From: Bactrocera neohumeralis
Taxonomy: Eukaryota > Arthropoda > Insecta > Diptera > Tephritidae
Assembly (NCBI RefSeq): GCF_024586455.1
Contig: NC_065921.1
Location: 66,837,528-66,901,527, forward strand
DNA: 64,000 bases
Direction of reading: 5' to 3'
The notes below the pieces were generated by a model. That model ran no database searches. It was not told the DNA's origin and saw nothing but the letters and a program-made list of their open reading frames with translations. The position numbers and the translations under genes are program-made. This document shows, in pieces, positions 12,461 through 22,940 of the stretch. Every line of letters starts with the position of its first letter. The stretch's first letter is position 1.

Positions 12461-13271
12461 TCGTCACCTAAAATGCAATATAACGTGTCATCAAAAAATT
12501 CGAAATTGAGTATCTTACTGATTACGATTCACTACTTCAAATTACATTCATAATTTGACATTTGTCTAACATTTTCAGGTTCTGCGCTCAAATAATGGGT
12601 TGTCAAAAAAGTCTTGCGGTATTTTTATTGAATTTTTTTTTTATTGAAATTGAAATGAATTTTTGATGACTCATGTCCAGCTCTTGACCGATGCTACGGC
12701 TGCTACTATGCCGGTCTCTTTCGACCAATTCAGCGATTTTATCGCAATTTTCGACGACAGGCCTTCCGGAGCGTGGCGCATCTTCGACCACCTCTACACC
12801 AGAACGAAAACGTTGAAACCATCGCGGTGCGGTGCGGTGCGGTGGAAATAGAAACTGTATCGGGACCATAAACTGCACAAATTTTATTGGCGGCTTGAGA
12901 TGCATTTTTGCCTTTATCGTAGTAGTACTGTAAAATATGCCGTATTTTCTCTTTATTTTGCTCCATGTTTGCGACGCTATAACTCACGAACGACTTAAAA
13001 GAAACGACAATCAATCAAACGCTTGTTAGCGCGTGAAATGAGCGTTCCAAAAAGGTATAGCATGACCCGATGCGACGAATAAAACAAGAACTACGCGCTT
13101 TCAGGGCCAACTAGCGAAAATACCGCAAGACTTTTTTGACAACCTATTATAAACCAGTTTTAACCAACCTTAATTTTTTTTTCACTTTTGTTCCAATTTA
13201 TTTCGTGTTTCATTCACGCCACTGTAAATTTTCGAAAATACTGTTACGTTATTTTGCATTTTAGGTGACGA
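12461..13271. mobile_element. TA-flanked MITE with 25-bp TIRs, interrupted by another MITE
   Basis: TCGTCACCTAAAATGC at 12461 and its complement GCATTTTAGGTGACGA, ending at 13271, form terminal inverted repeats of about 25 bp with roughly one mismatch. TA flanks lie at 12459-12460 and 13272-13273. Without the inserted mariner-derived MITE (12595-13147) the element would be about 256 bp and noncoding. The TA duplication points to the Tc1/mariner superfamily. Confidence 0.75.
12595..13147 (-). mobile_element. Mariner-derived MITE, copy 1
   Basis: This 553-bp element is flanked by TA and has near-perfect TIRs of about 30 bp (ATGGGTTGTCAAAAAAG on the left, the complement with ATAGG on the right). 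The minus strand encodes the first half of a mariner transposase (MEQNKEKIRHIL, then WFQRFRSGVEVVEDAPRSGRP and a second helix-turn-helix). The sequence then jumps directly to the 3' terminal region, so the catalytic domain is missing. This copy is frameshifted by an expansion of GGTGC units at about 12826-12842. Three other copies in the window share the design. Confidence 0.9.
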
Positions 13272-13873
13272 TATAAATACATCTTTATATCGACGATTTG
13301 TTGTCTGATGATTATAATTCAGGCAGGCAGACGGTACTGTTTGGAGTCAATGAAGATTTGCTTGTTTTTAGATATAAAGCTCCCATGTGAAGACTTTCTT
13401 AGCTACTTTCTTAATCAAAAACAGATGTTTATTAGAATTATAACAACAAACTAACAGCGCAGTAATTAATAGTATTTGAGGGTCGTAGACTTAGCACAAG
13501 TTCGGCTTTACGCTCTTCGTTATAAGTAGCTGCTCAATTTATTTTTGCGGAGTTCTAGAAAAGATTAACAGACATCTTGCTTCTTCGAGCCACCAGCTAA
13601 AATTTTTATAAATACAAGTGGAAAAGAAGCAGCAAACGTTCGTAATATAAGGTCTTTACTTTATACATACAAGTATGCGTGTAACTGTCTATAAACTGTA
13701 GAATCAGGAAAGAAAACCAGAAGCTCAATTGGAACGAAATATTATCAAACATCTTTCAACGCCAAGAAAAAAAGCGGTAATATGTAATAAAATACAACGA
13801 AGGGTAAAATAAAGCGAGAAATGAATAAAACGCCACCATTGAAAGGGAATAACAGGAAATATGTACTTGCATA
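13150..13873. other. Spacer, nothing recognised
   Basis: This stretch includes the right end of the 12461-13271 MITE. The rest is AT-rich with no supported feature. Confidence 0.35.
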
Positions 13874-13955
13874 CAGTTATGGGTAAAATAATAGCGCCAC
13901 ATTTTGTTACAGTAAATATCATTAACTTATTTGTGATCCGTGGAAAAACGAAAAT

Positions 13956-14490
13956 ATGGTTAAGTCGGACGGAAGCAAAATAAATTTGGTGAAAAATTAT
14001 GGAAAAAGAATAGTAAGAAATCTGTTAAATTTGCTTTACAGACCGCGATATGCCACTAAAACGTGTAAGTACAGTTGGATGGGTTATGGTGTGGCGGTGT
14101 ATTTCCTGGTATGGAGTTGTTTCAATATTTTATATTAAGGAAAATATGAACAAAGACCTTTACGTCCAAATACTTAAAAGTAGCATAATATTCCTTTGCT
14201 GAGTGAAAAATGCCTTTAAAATAGGTATATCAGCAAGAAAATAACCCTAAAACACCTGGGATTTGGCAAAAAAATTATTTTCCGACAAAAGAGTTTAATT
14301 TGTGGATTGGATTGTGCGATCTTCTGACGAAAATCAAGAAGCATAAGAACTAAAATATATGTATAGCTGGAATATGGGAAAAAAATAGAGTCAGCAAAAT
14401 ACTCGATATCAAAAAAGGGATGTTGAGATTTATTAGATTCTATGGTATGTCCAAACGCTGCATGGACGTATTGATAATATACTATCCAAT
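13956..14490 (+). pseudogene. Tc1-like (DD34E-type) transposase remnant
   Basis: The frame starting at 13956 reads DGSKINLV, then RPRYATKTCKY and GYGVAVYFLVWSC, matching the Tc1 segment that begins at the first catalytic aspartate (S-D-E-S-K-x-N) and runs through the V-x-V-W-G-C strand. Here the aspartate/glutamate pair has become DG. Further on, at about 14230-14290, YQQENNPKTPG corresponds to the second catalytic motif QQDNDPKHT with the aspartate lost. FYGMSKRCMDVLI near 14447-14480 corresponds to the C-terminal S-M-P-R-R-C motif. Stops and frameshifts separate the parts. Confidence 0.7.
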
Positions 14491-14527
14491 ATTAATTCTA
14501 AAAACTATTTCAAACATGATTCTTAGT

Positions 14528-15182
14528 TTAAGGGGGTATTCTAATATATGTACAAGAGGATTTTTCAAAATTCAAATTATTTTCGCAGATATAGGCATTT
14601 TTCTGACCCGGCATCCAAACTGGTTGGGACGGAACTAATCGAACACAATACTTTACGCGAAACTTCAAACGCGTTTTTCTCAAAACTGACTTTTTCGGAC
14701 CGATACCCACAATTTCTCAGGTTCTACTGGACCGATTTACTTGAAATTTTCATTGAATTTTCTTTATAGGCTTGTCTATAGTTGGAATTAGCCCCATACC
14801 CAAATTTTTATTTTTATTATTTTTAAAAAATTCGAAATAGTCAGAAAAAGTGATCCAAAAAAACTTTTTTTCAGTCAGTCGCCATTTTGTGAAAAAATTT
14901 TTTTCCCACTTTTCCGTAGTTCCGGCCATTGCGACGTTATTCTAGATTCATCATCTTTTTTTTAGGTTCCAGATAACTAGGAGGGTTGAAATCATGGGTA
15001 TGGTCACGTGGAAATTATTAGAGACCCCCCACTTCGTCAGCTCATAATTTTTGAAATTTTTTACTTTTTTTAGTTTTTAATTTTTGTACTCTGCTAAAAT
15101 TAACAAATAACTAATAAAAAAACGGATATTAAGAACATTAATTACCTGAAATTCATGCTTCTAGACCAGAATACCCCCTTAA
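14528..15182. mobile_element. TTAA-flanked MITE (piggyBac type), copy 1
   Basis: The element is bounded by TTAA on both sides and by inverted repeats GGGGGTATTCTAATAT and its right-hand partner CTAGACCAGAATACCCCC. The TTAA target is diagnostic of piggyBac-superfamily transposition. It is mostly AT-rich noncoding sequence, but a 73-codon frame (14548-14769) is also open in the second copy at 33036-33257. It sits inside the Tc1-like element 13874-15352, so it inserted later. Confidence 0.8.
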
Positions 15183-15354
15183 AAACTCCTTTGGGTTTGA
15201 CTATATTTTTATGCGCAATCAAATTCTAATGAGAACAATGTTTTTAAGTACAATCTAAGATTTTTTTCACGTTTGTAATGAAGACTGAGATAAAATATAT
15301 ACAATTTTATTGGAATCTATAAACTCTGACCCTATTAGTTTGTCCATAACTGTA

Positions 15355-16437
15355 TGGCAAATAAAAAGTGACTGCGGGGTAAGCAAAGTAAAATGTTAGC
15401 TCACACATCCAGGCAATTTGATGAGCTCCACAAAAGTACACAAAGTCCGGGACAAAATGTTAGCAGATGTTGCTATTGGCGGCAGTTACACACGCAGTAG
15501 AGTTGCTGCTGCGTTGAACTGCGTCACCTACAATCCTAATACAAAGTCGCACACATGCGCCAATAAAATTTTGCGGCGTCAAATGCGTCACACGGCTAAA
15601 AGGACTTGTGGAGCACCGGCCCAGTGTTGATGACGAAAAAATTGCTGCTCGTAAAGCGCGTGCATCTAAACATACATACGTACGAAGCGGCTTTTGCACA
15701 GAGCTTAGTCCTGTTAGCTGTAAGTTGTGTGGTTTCACATGTTTGAGTTGAATGGAAGACCATTATGAATATGCGCAGCCATGCAAAAACAACTACAAAT
15801 ATGTAGACATATGAGGAATGAAACTACACTCGACACCAACACAATTGCAAGCAATTTTTTCTCTTCTGATACATACATATATTTACATATTTGAATACAA
15901 ATCTTACTTACTTATATAGCGCCACTGTGTACAAGAGATGCCACTCTCTATGTGGGCGTGTGTTGGGTTCAAGTAGCTTTTTCTTCGCTTTCATTGTTTG
16001 CAGCTGTCAGACAGCACACATGCCATGGCTTCGGGCGTCATTCTATCAATAGTTACAATGTACCATTCTTATGTGGATGTAACGTTGAATGAAATAGAAT
16101 AGCCGCGTGGCACAAGAAGTCAAAAGGCATGTCGGCATATTTGAAATTGCTAGCAAGCTTTTATTTCATTTCGACACAAGCAATGTCGTTATGACAATTG
16201 TAATAAGCTTTGAATGTTCTAAGGGCAATTTTCTGCTTTTTCTGTCAAAATGCTTTGTTATATGCCTTGCTTTCACATACGAAAGTAGATTCAGAAGAAA
16301 AATTCCTCTATAGCTGAAGACACCCACATTTGTAAGTATATACAACATTATATTGTATTATATTTAAATATGTAGATACACATGTATGTATATATGTAAT
16401 ATGAAATACGTATATAAAAATAAAAATTTTAAAAATA
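15355..16437. other. Spacer, nothing recognised
   Basis: Short frames are present, but none resembles a protein family and none is repeated elsewhere in the window. Confidence 0.35.
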
Positions 16438-16640
16438 AACAAGAAAAAAACGATAACTTTTGTTACACCGAAGCTATAATACGCTTCACAAATACAAAAG
16501 ATTCCTTCCAAGCATTTTGATCGGTCAGTTGGCATGGCAGCTACAGCTATAGAGACCCGCTCTGAACAATTTTTTTGGAGATTATACAGCCGCTTAAGAC
16601 AATAATCCAAGACAAATTTTGGAATATATCTCGTCAAATA

Positions 16641-18390
16641 ACGGTTGATCCAAATAAATGTACGTTTTTCAATAGCCTTTTTTTCACAGATCACGCGTGA
16701 ATCGTGCCAATCTGTCATGTTATTTCTGTTCTGTATTGTTTTCATGATGAAATGAAAAGACTTACGCCTGAACAAAGTTTACAAATGACTCAAAAACTCA
16801 CAAGATGTATTCAAGTGTAAATGTGATATTGATACTTTTTATGATTGGTGCCTGAAATCGAAGCTTTTTCTGAATCTATATAAATGCTCTCAGATCTCTT
16901 ATGGTAGGGGACGTAACATCTTATCTTCAAGTTACAATATTTCTAATTGCGTCCTAAAATGCGTTACTGAAATCAAAGATCTTGGGGTAATCTTTGACAA
17001 CAGATTTTCTTTCAGTAATCACATCAACTACATCACTTCTAAATCATTCTCTGTGCTCGGCTTTGTCCGTCGAAATGCTTCCAATTTTTCCGATCCCTAT
17101 AGTACGTTAAAATTATTGTATATCTTTTGTTCGTTCTATATTGGAATATGTATGCTGTGTTCATTTGGAGACCATATTACATATCGTCAGTTAATCGGAC
17201 TGAACGCTTTCAAAAGATTTTTCTTAAATTTGCTCTCCGCTCCTTAAAGTTTGTTGACCATCGTATACATCTTGTTTATTGCTTTTACATCTTAAATTAC
17301 TGGAAAATCGACGGTCCGTTCTCTGCCTTTCATTTGTTTTCAATATAATTAATGGAGGTATTGACTGTCCCTATTTATTTGGGAAAATTAACTTCAATAC
17401 TCCTCAGCGTTGTCTCACATCTATGTATTTCCCCATTTCAATATAAAAAGGAAAGAAAGTACTAATTTTGCTGAATATGCTCCTCCCAAGCGTGCTATGC
17501 GTGAGTTTAACTCGATTTCCGAGAAAGTTCTTCTAGATTTTTCTCAGTCTAGGGTATCCTTCATTAATACCCTCAATTCTGTTTTTTAGTTTAAGTTATC
17601 TACTTATGTAATTGTAATTTAATTGTTTTAGAATTCTAATTTGCATCCTAATTCTCCATTAGTCTGTAAGAATTAATGTTCATAGACTTAACTAAATAAA
17701 TAAATAAATCGTTCAACTTTATTACGAAAATTCACGTTCTATAAAGAATGTTCAACATAATCGGCCTACTGATGTGCTATTCGCAACACCATCACCCGTC
17801 GTGAGACCTAGAATTTATTATTAGATAATATTCGATCGCCTCCAGCACACAGTGCAGAAAATATATCAGCCGTAGCTGTGACTGACATTTTACGTCGAGA
17901 TCTTAAATTGAAAGCGTACAAAATAAAACTTGTGCAAGAATTGAAGCCACTCGACCTTCCCAAGCGGCATCGCTTCGCTTTATGGGCTCTTGAAAAGTTC
18001 CAAGAAAATCCGACGTTTTCAAGTAAAATTTTGTTCAGCGTGAGACCCATATCTGGCTCAATGAGTATGTAAATAAGCAAATTTGCCGCATTTGGGACGA
18101 AGAGATACAAGAGCTGGCAGAAAAAAAAAACGCTTTTTTGTGGTTTGTGCGCCGGTGGCATCATAGATCAATATTTCTTCAAAAATGATGCCGATGAGAA
18201 CGTAATCATCAATGGTGACCATTATCGCGTCTTGACAGTCGACTATTTGATGCCTGAAATTGTTCTCGTGATCTCAGTGACATTTGGTTTCAACAAGACG
18301 ACGCCGCTTCCCACACATCGCATCAGTCAATGGATTTATTTTGAGAGAATTCTTTGGTGAACAAATAATTTCATGTTTTAGGCGGGACGA
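16641..18390 (+). mobile_element. DD41D (rosa-type) element, copy C, split by a LINE
   Basis: The left end after TA at 16639-16640 (ACGGTTGATCCAAATAA) matches the right end of copy A in reverse. The transposase start (MKRLTPEQSLQM) is at about 16750-16800. A LINE then interrupts at about 16787-17707, after which coding resumes with CGTTCAACTTTATTACG. From 17878 the translation reads DILRRDLKLKAYKIKLVQELKPLDLPKRHRFALWALEKF, then ILFS. A one-base deletion hits the codon of the first catalytic aspartate at about 18038. AGGIIDQYFFKNDADENV and FQQDDAASHTS-like sequence follow at 18145-18330. The 3' third is missing. It is inactive. Confidence 0.8.
16787..17707 (+). mobile_element. Jockey-like LINE 3' fragment inserted in copy C
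   Basis: The plus strand encodes the C-terminal part of a non-LTR reverse transcriptase: EIKDLGVIFDNRFSFSNHI at about 16970-17030, then LGFVRRNASNFSDPYSTLK and RTERFQKIFLKFALRSL. These are the thumb-region motifs (K-D-L-G-V, L-G-F-x-R-R, R-x-Q-K-R-F) of jockey-clade elements. The fragment ends in an AAAT tail at 17690-17707, directly before the DD41D sequence resumes. The polymerase active site is not included, and stops occur after 17250. Confidence 0.75.
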
Positions 18391-18671
18391 TTTGTATGAA
18401 AACTATGTATATGCTATAGTGGTAAGATATCGGCGGTTTCATGAAATTTTCAGATCGATATCAATCAATCCTTTCAAAATTTCACATCGATATCTCAAAA
18501 ACTGTGATACTGGTTCGCATATATACAAGCAGACGGATATGTGGAATAATACTCAGTCCGTCAAACTGATTTTTTATGATATTTTATGTATATATTTTTA
18601 AAAGTCTCCGACGTTTCTTTCTGGGTGTTACAAATTTTATCGCACATTTAACACACCCTGCTCAGAGTATA

Positions 18672-18831
18672 GAAAATGGAATTCAACTACGTGTCTCACT
18701 GTTTCACATCAAATCTGATATTTGCCACCAATACGAAACAATTTTAATTTTGTCATACTTTCAGCAACTGCATTTTATGTACGACTGCAAATAAGCGTGA
18801 AATTGCACGCGAAGTCATACGAATTGTGATA
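18672..18831. other. Short spacer between two elements
   Basis: Only 160 bases separate the nested block from the next TIR element, and nothing is recognised in them. Confidence 0.3.
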
Positions 18832-19077
18832 CAGGGTGGCACACGAATCATGATACAAAAATACACCTATGACTTTTTTCTGGGTGCGTAATCGTCTTAC
18901 TTTTTTTTATTTGGCAAGTTATTTTTAAATAGTTTAAAAATAAATGCTGATACCGAAAAAAGTTTGGATGTGCAGCGTTACCATGATAGTCCGTCATTTC
19001 TGTCCAAAAGGAATTCAGACGAGATTTTGGCGGCACTTCCTCGATTAGATGGACCATTATGAGGTTAGTAAACATGT

Positions 19078-19762
19078 TTGCCGAATCTGAAAGTATCGCA
19101 AAAAGACCGTACCATCAAGTTTCGTATGTCCGTGTTCAAGATACAATCGCGCCTATTGCAACGTCAATTCATGCAAATTCTAAGAGTTTCGACTCGCAAC
19201 TTATCAGCACAACTCGGAGTTAGGAGACGATCATTACAACGCATAATTCGTGATGACTTAAACCTATTTCCGTACAAAGTTCAAATAAAAAGCCTGTAAA
19301 ACCCTCCAGATTTGCCCATTCGCATGGCATCTCGCGAAAAAATGACTGAAATGGTTGAAGAAGACATCATAAAACAAGATAAATTGCATGTTTATGTCTG
19401 ATGAGGCTCATTTTGATTTAATTGGAGATGTAAACAAGCAAAATTGCCATATATGGAGTAAATCAAATCCAGAAATAATCCACGAGATGAAACTTCACCT
19501 AAAACGAGTCACTGTGTGGTGCGCAATTTTATCCAGGTTTATTGTCGGGCCATACTTCTTTGAAGAAAACGGTCTAACAATAGCGTTTGGTTCCTGCAAG
19601 ATGGTTATTGCAAAGCTCCAAAGAAATTTTGAAAATAAATTAATATCAAGAAACTCGACTTTCCGCTGGCCCATAAAGTCACCTGACCTGATTGCATCAG
19701 ACTTTTTTATGGGATTATGTCAAGTAAAAGTTGTACAAAACAAAAACCCAGAAACCGACTGA
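19078..19762 (+). pseudogene. IS630/mariner-type transposase of the 18832-20767 element
   Basis: Two frames cover the protein. The first (19078-19299) holds the helix-turn-helix region with STRNLSAQLGVRRRSLQRIIRDDL. A stop and a frameshift lie between 19297 and 19388. The second (19388-19762) begins MFMSDEAHFDL, with the first catalytic aspartate, then NKQNCHIWSKSNPE, VTVWCAI and VGPYFFEENG. The region with the second aspartate has been deleted: the frame passes from KMVIAKLQ to NFENKLISRNS. WPIKSPDLIASDFF retains the third aspartate. The copy is inactive. Confidence 0.75.
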
Positions 19763-19984
19763 ACTGAAGCAGTCCATTAAATCGAAAATAGAGCCAATCC
19801 GGACTTCAATCCTTCAGGCCGCAATGATTAATTTTTTTAATTAGGTTTCACATATCCTGAAGTCATTTATGTTTGTAATTTGGTACAGAGGGTCGTGGTA
19901 AAAAAAAAATGTTGATAAAGTGGTCTTCTAATAAGTTTAATGTACATATCTCTCAAACCGTTCAAGATAAAATAACAAATTCGT

Positions 19985-20660
19985 TCAAGATAAATCATAT
20001 ATGAACCTCTACCCACAGGATGAAAATAATTGAAATCGCACCCCGCTCATTCCTCATAACGGTACTGTTAAAAATTACTAAAAGTGCGATAAATCAAATT
20101 CCATCTGATTCTTTCCTCTTCAAGTAAAAATCAAGAAGCAATCAATATAACAGCATAAAACTTTGCACAAATAATGCTTTTAGGGTATGCCACCATGTGA
20201 CCAAAAGTTCAAATCCAACAAAACCTTTTTGATCCCCTAGGTACCGAACATTTGGACCCTAATGTGTGAGATACAAAATGGAAATTCAGGGATAATCCTT
20301 CCCCGACAATGGTATGTCTGTGTGTCAAAAATGGGTTGAATTGGGTCAATACTTTCCTTAGCTTCCCAATATATCTGATACAACGATTTTCGAACTTCCA
20401 AGTGACTTTTTACCGCATATATCGGCCAACATGTGAGTTATCTAAAAGTAAATGAGAGAGCGTGTTTTACTGTTAACGCTGTATCTTTGTGTTAAAAATA
20501 GATAAAATTGAGCGAAAACTTGACCTAGCTCTCCTATAACCAACATATAACATCCGGGTGACTTTACTTTATTTTATTAGTATGTCATATTAATGGTATG
20601 TAGTATTACCAAAAATAAATAAAATTGAGATTATACTACCCCCAACTCTCATTTGCCAAA
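19985..20660. repeat. Helentron-like repeat X, copy 1
   Basis: The segment resembles parts of 22710-22940 plus 23604-23710 and of 56990-57429 plus 58714-58850. Shared marks are AAACTTTGCACAAATAAT, TAGGTACCGAA, GGGATAATCC, GTGTTTTACTGTTAACG and AACTTGACCTAGCTCTC. It shares the ACTAAAAGTGCG phrase with the Helentron-type subfamily A, so it may be a third relative, but I could not define its ends. It lies inside the 18832-20767 element. Confidence 0.6.
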
Positions 20661-21237
20661 TATGTATGTATAGGTATACAATAGAAAAAATAAATAAATA
20701 AATATAATGCATTGATTAAAAAAATTTATTACTAAAGTTTTTGTAGCACGATTCGTGCGTCACCCTGTACTATCACTTGATGCATTACTATTTTATTTTA
20801 AAAATGTATATAATGACGCTGGTAGCTTCGACAGACTTTTAATGGGAATTCAGTATTTAAATAATGAAAATCCTTTATCGATTTCCTTCGCGAAGAAGAA
20901 AAAATTAAAAAAAAAACTAAATAAGTAATGGTGTCATAAGTTGGCGTGTTGAAATGTCGAAAGTTTTTACTATGCACACCTAGTGTACCTAGACTATAAC
21001 TCACAGAAAAATGTATAGGCAGGCAGACGCAAAGAGTGCCTATGAATTATTGAGAAGAATTTGTGACAGTGCAGGTAGTTTTCTAAATGATAGCTGTTTT
21101 GAAATTGATATGGGCTAAACACGAGAAATGTACATGAATATAGCAATAGCGATTGAACTCGTGACGTCAGTTGTCTATGTCGGCAGAAAAAATACAGAGG
21201 TCGTTGATGTACTTGATATTTGATAGTGATATCATTA

Positions 21238-21383
21238 TATGTGACCTGGCCTACGGAAAGGGGGCTTAGGTGTCAAAAAATCAATTTTCACTTTTCAGTT
21301 GATTCGGATGGTGTTTTTAACAGCTGTTTCCCAGAAAACTAGTTTTCGCACGTTAGCTTCCTTTTCGTAGACCAGGTCACATA
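21238..21383. mobile_element. 146-bp MITE with TTA target duplication
   Basis: TATGTGACCTGGCCTACG at the left and CGTAGACCAGGTCACATA at the right form inverted repeats of about 30 bp. TTA trinucleotides flank both sides (21235-21237 and 21384-21386), which suggests PIF/Harbinger-type insertion. The centre is only about 85 bp and noncoding. Confidence 0.7.
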
Positions 21384-21386
21384 TTA

Positions 21387-22544
21387 TCATTAGAACAAAT
21401 TAGCCGATTTTTTCGCTAAAAATCGAGTTTTTTCCTTCAAGGTGTTTTAAAAAAATGGAAAATTGGATTTTCGCCTTACGGCTTTAATATACTAATCACA
21501 ATGTCTCGCATATTCAGTCTTCATGTTTTTGTTTATTATGTATTACTTGCGGACCTTTTTATAGCAAACAGAAATGTCAAAATCAGGCAACTTTTATATT
21601 TAATGTACTTTCTACGTTCTTCTACTATTTTTTATAAAAACAATCGCAACATTTGAGCTTTAATTTCAGTAAATCCACAAACTGCAAAAAACAAAAAAAA
21701 AATACTCAATCCGTTTGCTGTGTTTATATTGAGAATAAAAAATAAAAATTAAACGCTCCAACTCAGAGCCACTGCCAAGGTTTTTATAAAAGTCGATGCA
21801 AAAAAAGTGCAAAGAATAATAAGCACGAAACACATAAACCAATACAAAAGTGCAAGCATGCCTGCGAACTGCCGACGTGTGCGAAGTTGTTGCTCATACC
21901 GCCCGTGGTACCCATACAGAGTACATATTATGCTTCGGCTCTATGCAAATATATTGTTTAGCAGAGAGAAGATGAAAATAGTATTTTGGATTAAAAACTA
22001 AGAAAAGCGCTGCACTAACAATGTGAAAGGCTTTAGTGATTTAATGAAATGCAGTGAGGCATTTACACACACATATATACTATACATACATACTTGCATT
22101 CATAGTTTGCACGAGATCTGCATAGTTCTATATCATTAAAATGTAAAAATATGTAAGCTGCATTAAACAAGCTTACGTTACTGCTTTGCATAGCGCTTAT
22201 AGCGGTAGTTTTATGCAGAATAGTATTATAGCGTTCGGGGGAACACTAAAAAAGACATTTGCAAAGCAGTCTGATTGTGAGAAACAACTTCAATTGAAAT
22301 GTAATAATATGTAAGAGTTTTTGTTTTGGAGAATAATAGCTTTTTTGTAGATGAAAGCTTTAACAGGAAGTAGAGCGCAAGAATGCTTTAAAACAATAGA
22401 CAACAAACGCTAAGATACGGCTCTTTAACAAAAATTTTGTATTACTTAATTTATGGTGAGATATGTATTCCTGAACAACATATATGAGATGGAAACAAAG
22501 GGTTTTTTGGATCATTCTTTCAAGTTTATAACATTGAATACAAT
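21387..22544. other. Spacer, nothing recognised
   Basis: AT-rich DNA with CATA microsatellite patches near 22070-22100. No coding or mobile sequence is supported. Confidence 0.35.
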
Positions 22545-22940
22545 TCCCCTGGCAACCTGTTGCTACAGAGTATAATTAATAGTTTTTTTTCGCCTAAATG
22601 TTGTACGTAAAACTAAGCGAGATAGATATAGGGTTATATATTAGGTTGGAAAATACCTCTCTTCCGCCTTTTTGTCTTTTGAATTTCGAGGCTATGTATA
22701 AAACGCTATAGATCACGTATCTGGCAATACTATACTAAAATATCGGTTAATGTGTGAGATATACAATTAAAATTCAGACAGAATCCTTTCCTGACTATAG
22801 TAAATCTGTGTAACAAAATTCGGTTGAATTGGAATAATACTTCCCTGAGCCCCCATACACCTAATATAACGATTTTCGAAGTTTCAAGTGACTTTATAAC
22901 GCATATATCAGGGAAAATGAGCGAAATGATTTAAATTAAA

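Larger units (their letters stand above)
13874..15352 (+). mobile_element. Tc1-like element with an inserted TTAA MITE
   Basis: CAGTTATGGGTAAAATAATAG starts at 13874 and the complementary CTATTAGTTTGTCCATAACTG ends at 15352, both flanked by TA. The left half carries a decayed Tc1-type transposase. A TTAA-flanked MITE (14528-15182) has inserted downstream of the coding remnant. Without that insertion the element would be about 820 bp, half the usual Tc1 length, so the 5' coding part has also been lost. Confidence 0.8.
16438..18671 (-). mobile_element. Helentron-derived repeat subfamily B, split by a DD41D element
   Basis: The left part (16438-16640) matches the 3' end of subfamily B: AACAAG start, a decayed hairpin around ACACCGAAGCT, then the GGCATGGCAGCTA block. 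The right part (18391-18671) matches the remainder: GTATGAAAACTATG, then ATATCGGC, CAGACGGA, TCTTTCTGGGTGTTAC and the ACCCTG...GAGTATA end. Together they reconstitute one minus-strand copy interrupted by 1.75 kb of DD41D element. The structural logic is that of the complete copy at 22941-23603. It is noncoding. Confidence 0.75.
18832..20767 (+). mobile_element. TIR-bounded IS630/mariner-like element
   Basis: CAGGGTGGCACACGAATC at 18832 and GATTCGTGCGTCACCCTG ending at 20767 form clear inverted repeats of about 18 bp with few mismatches, flanked by TA at both ends. The plus strand holds a broken transposase (19078-19762). Downstream, about 700 bp of a separate repeat (19985-20660) has been inserted. 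The protein resembles the DD41D group (SDEAHF, NKQNCHIW, TVWCAI, GPYFFEENG) but the TIRs are different, so this is a separate family. Confidence 0.85.

Noticed and set aside
16308..16775. Minus frame of 155 codons as a gene
   Set aside because: It runs across the junction of the subfamily B repeat and the DD41D left end, antisense to the transposase start.
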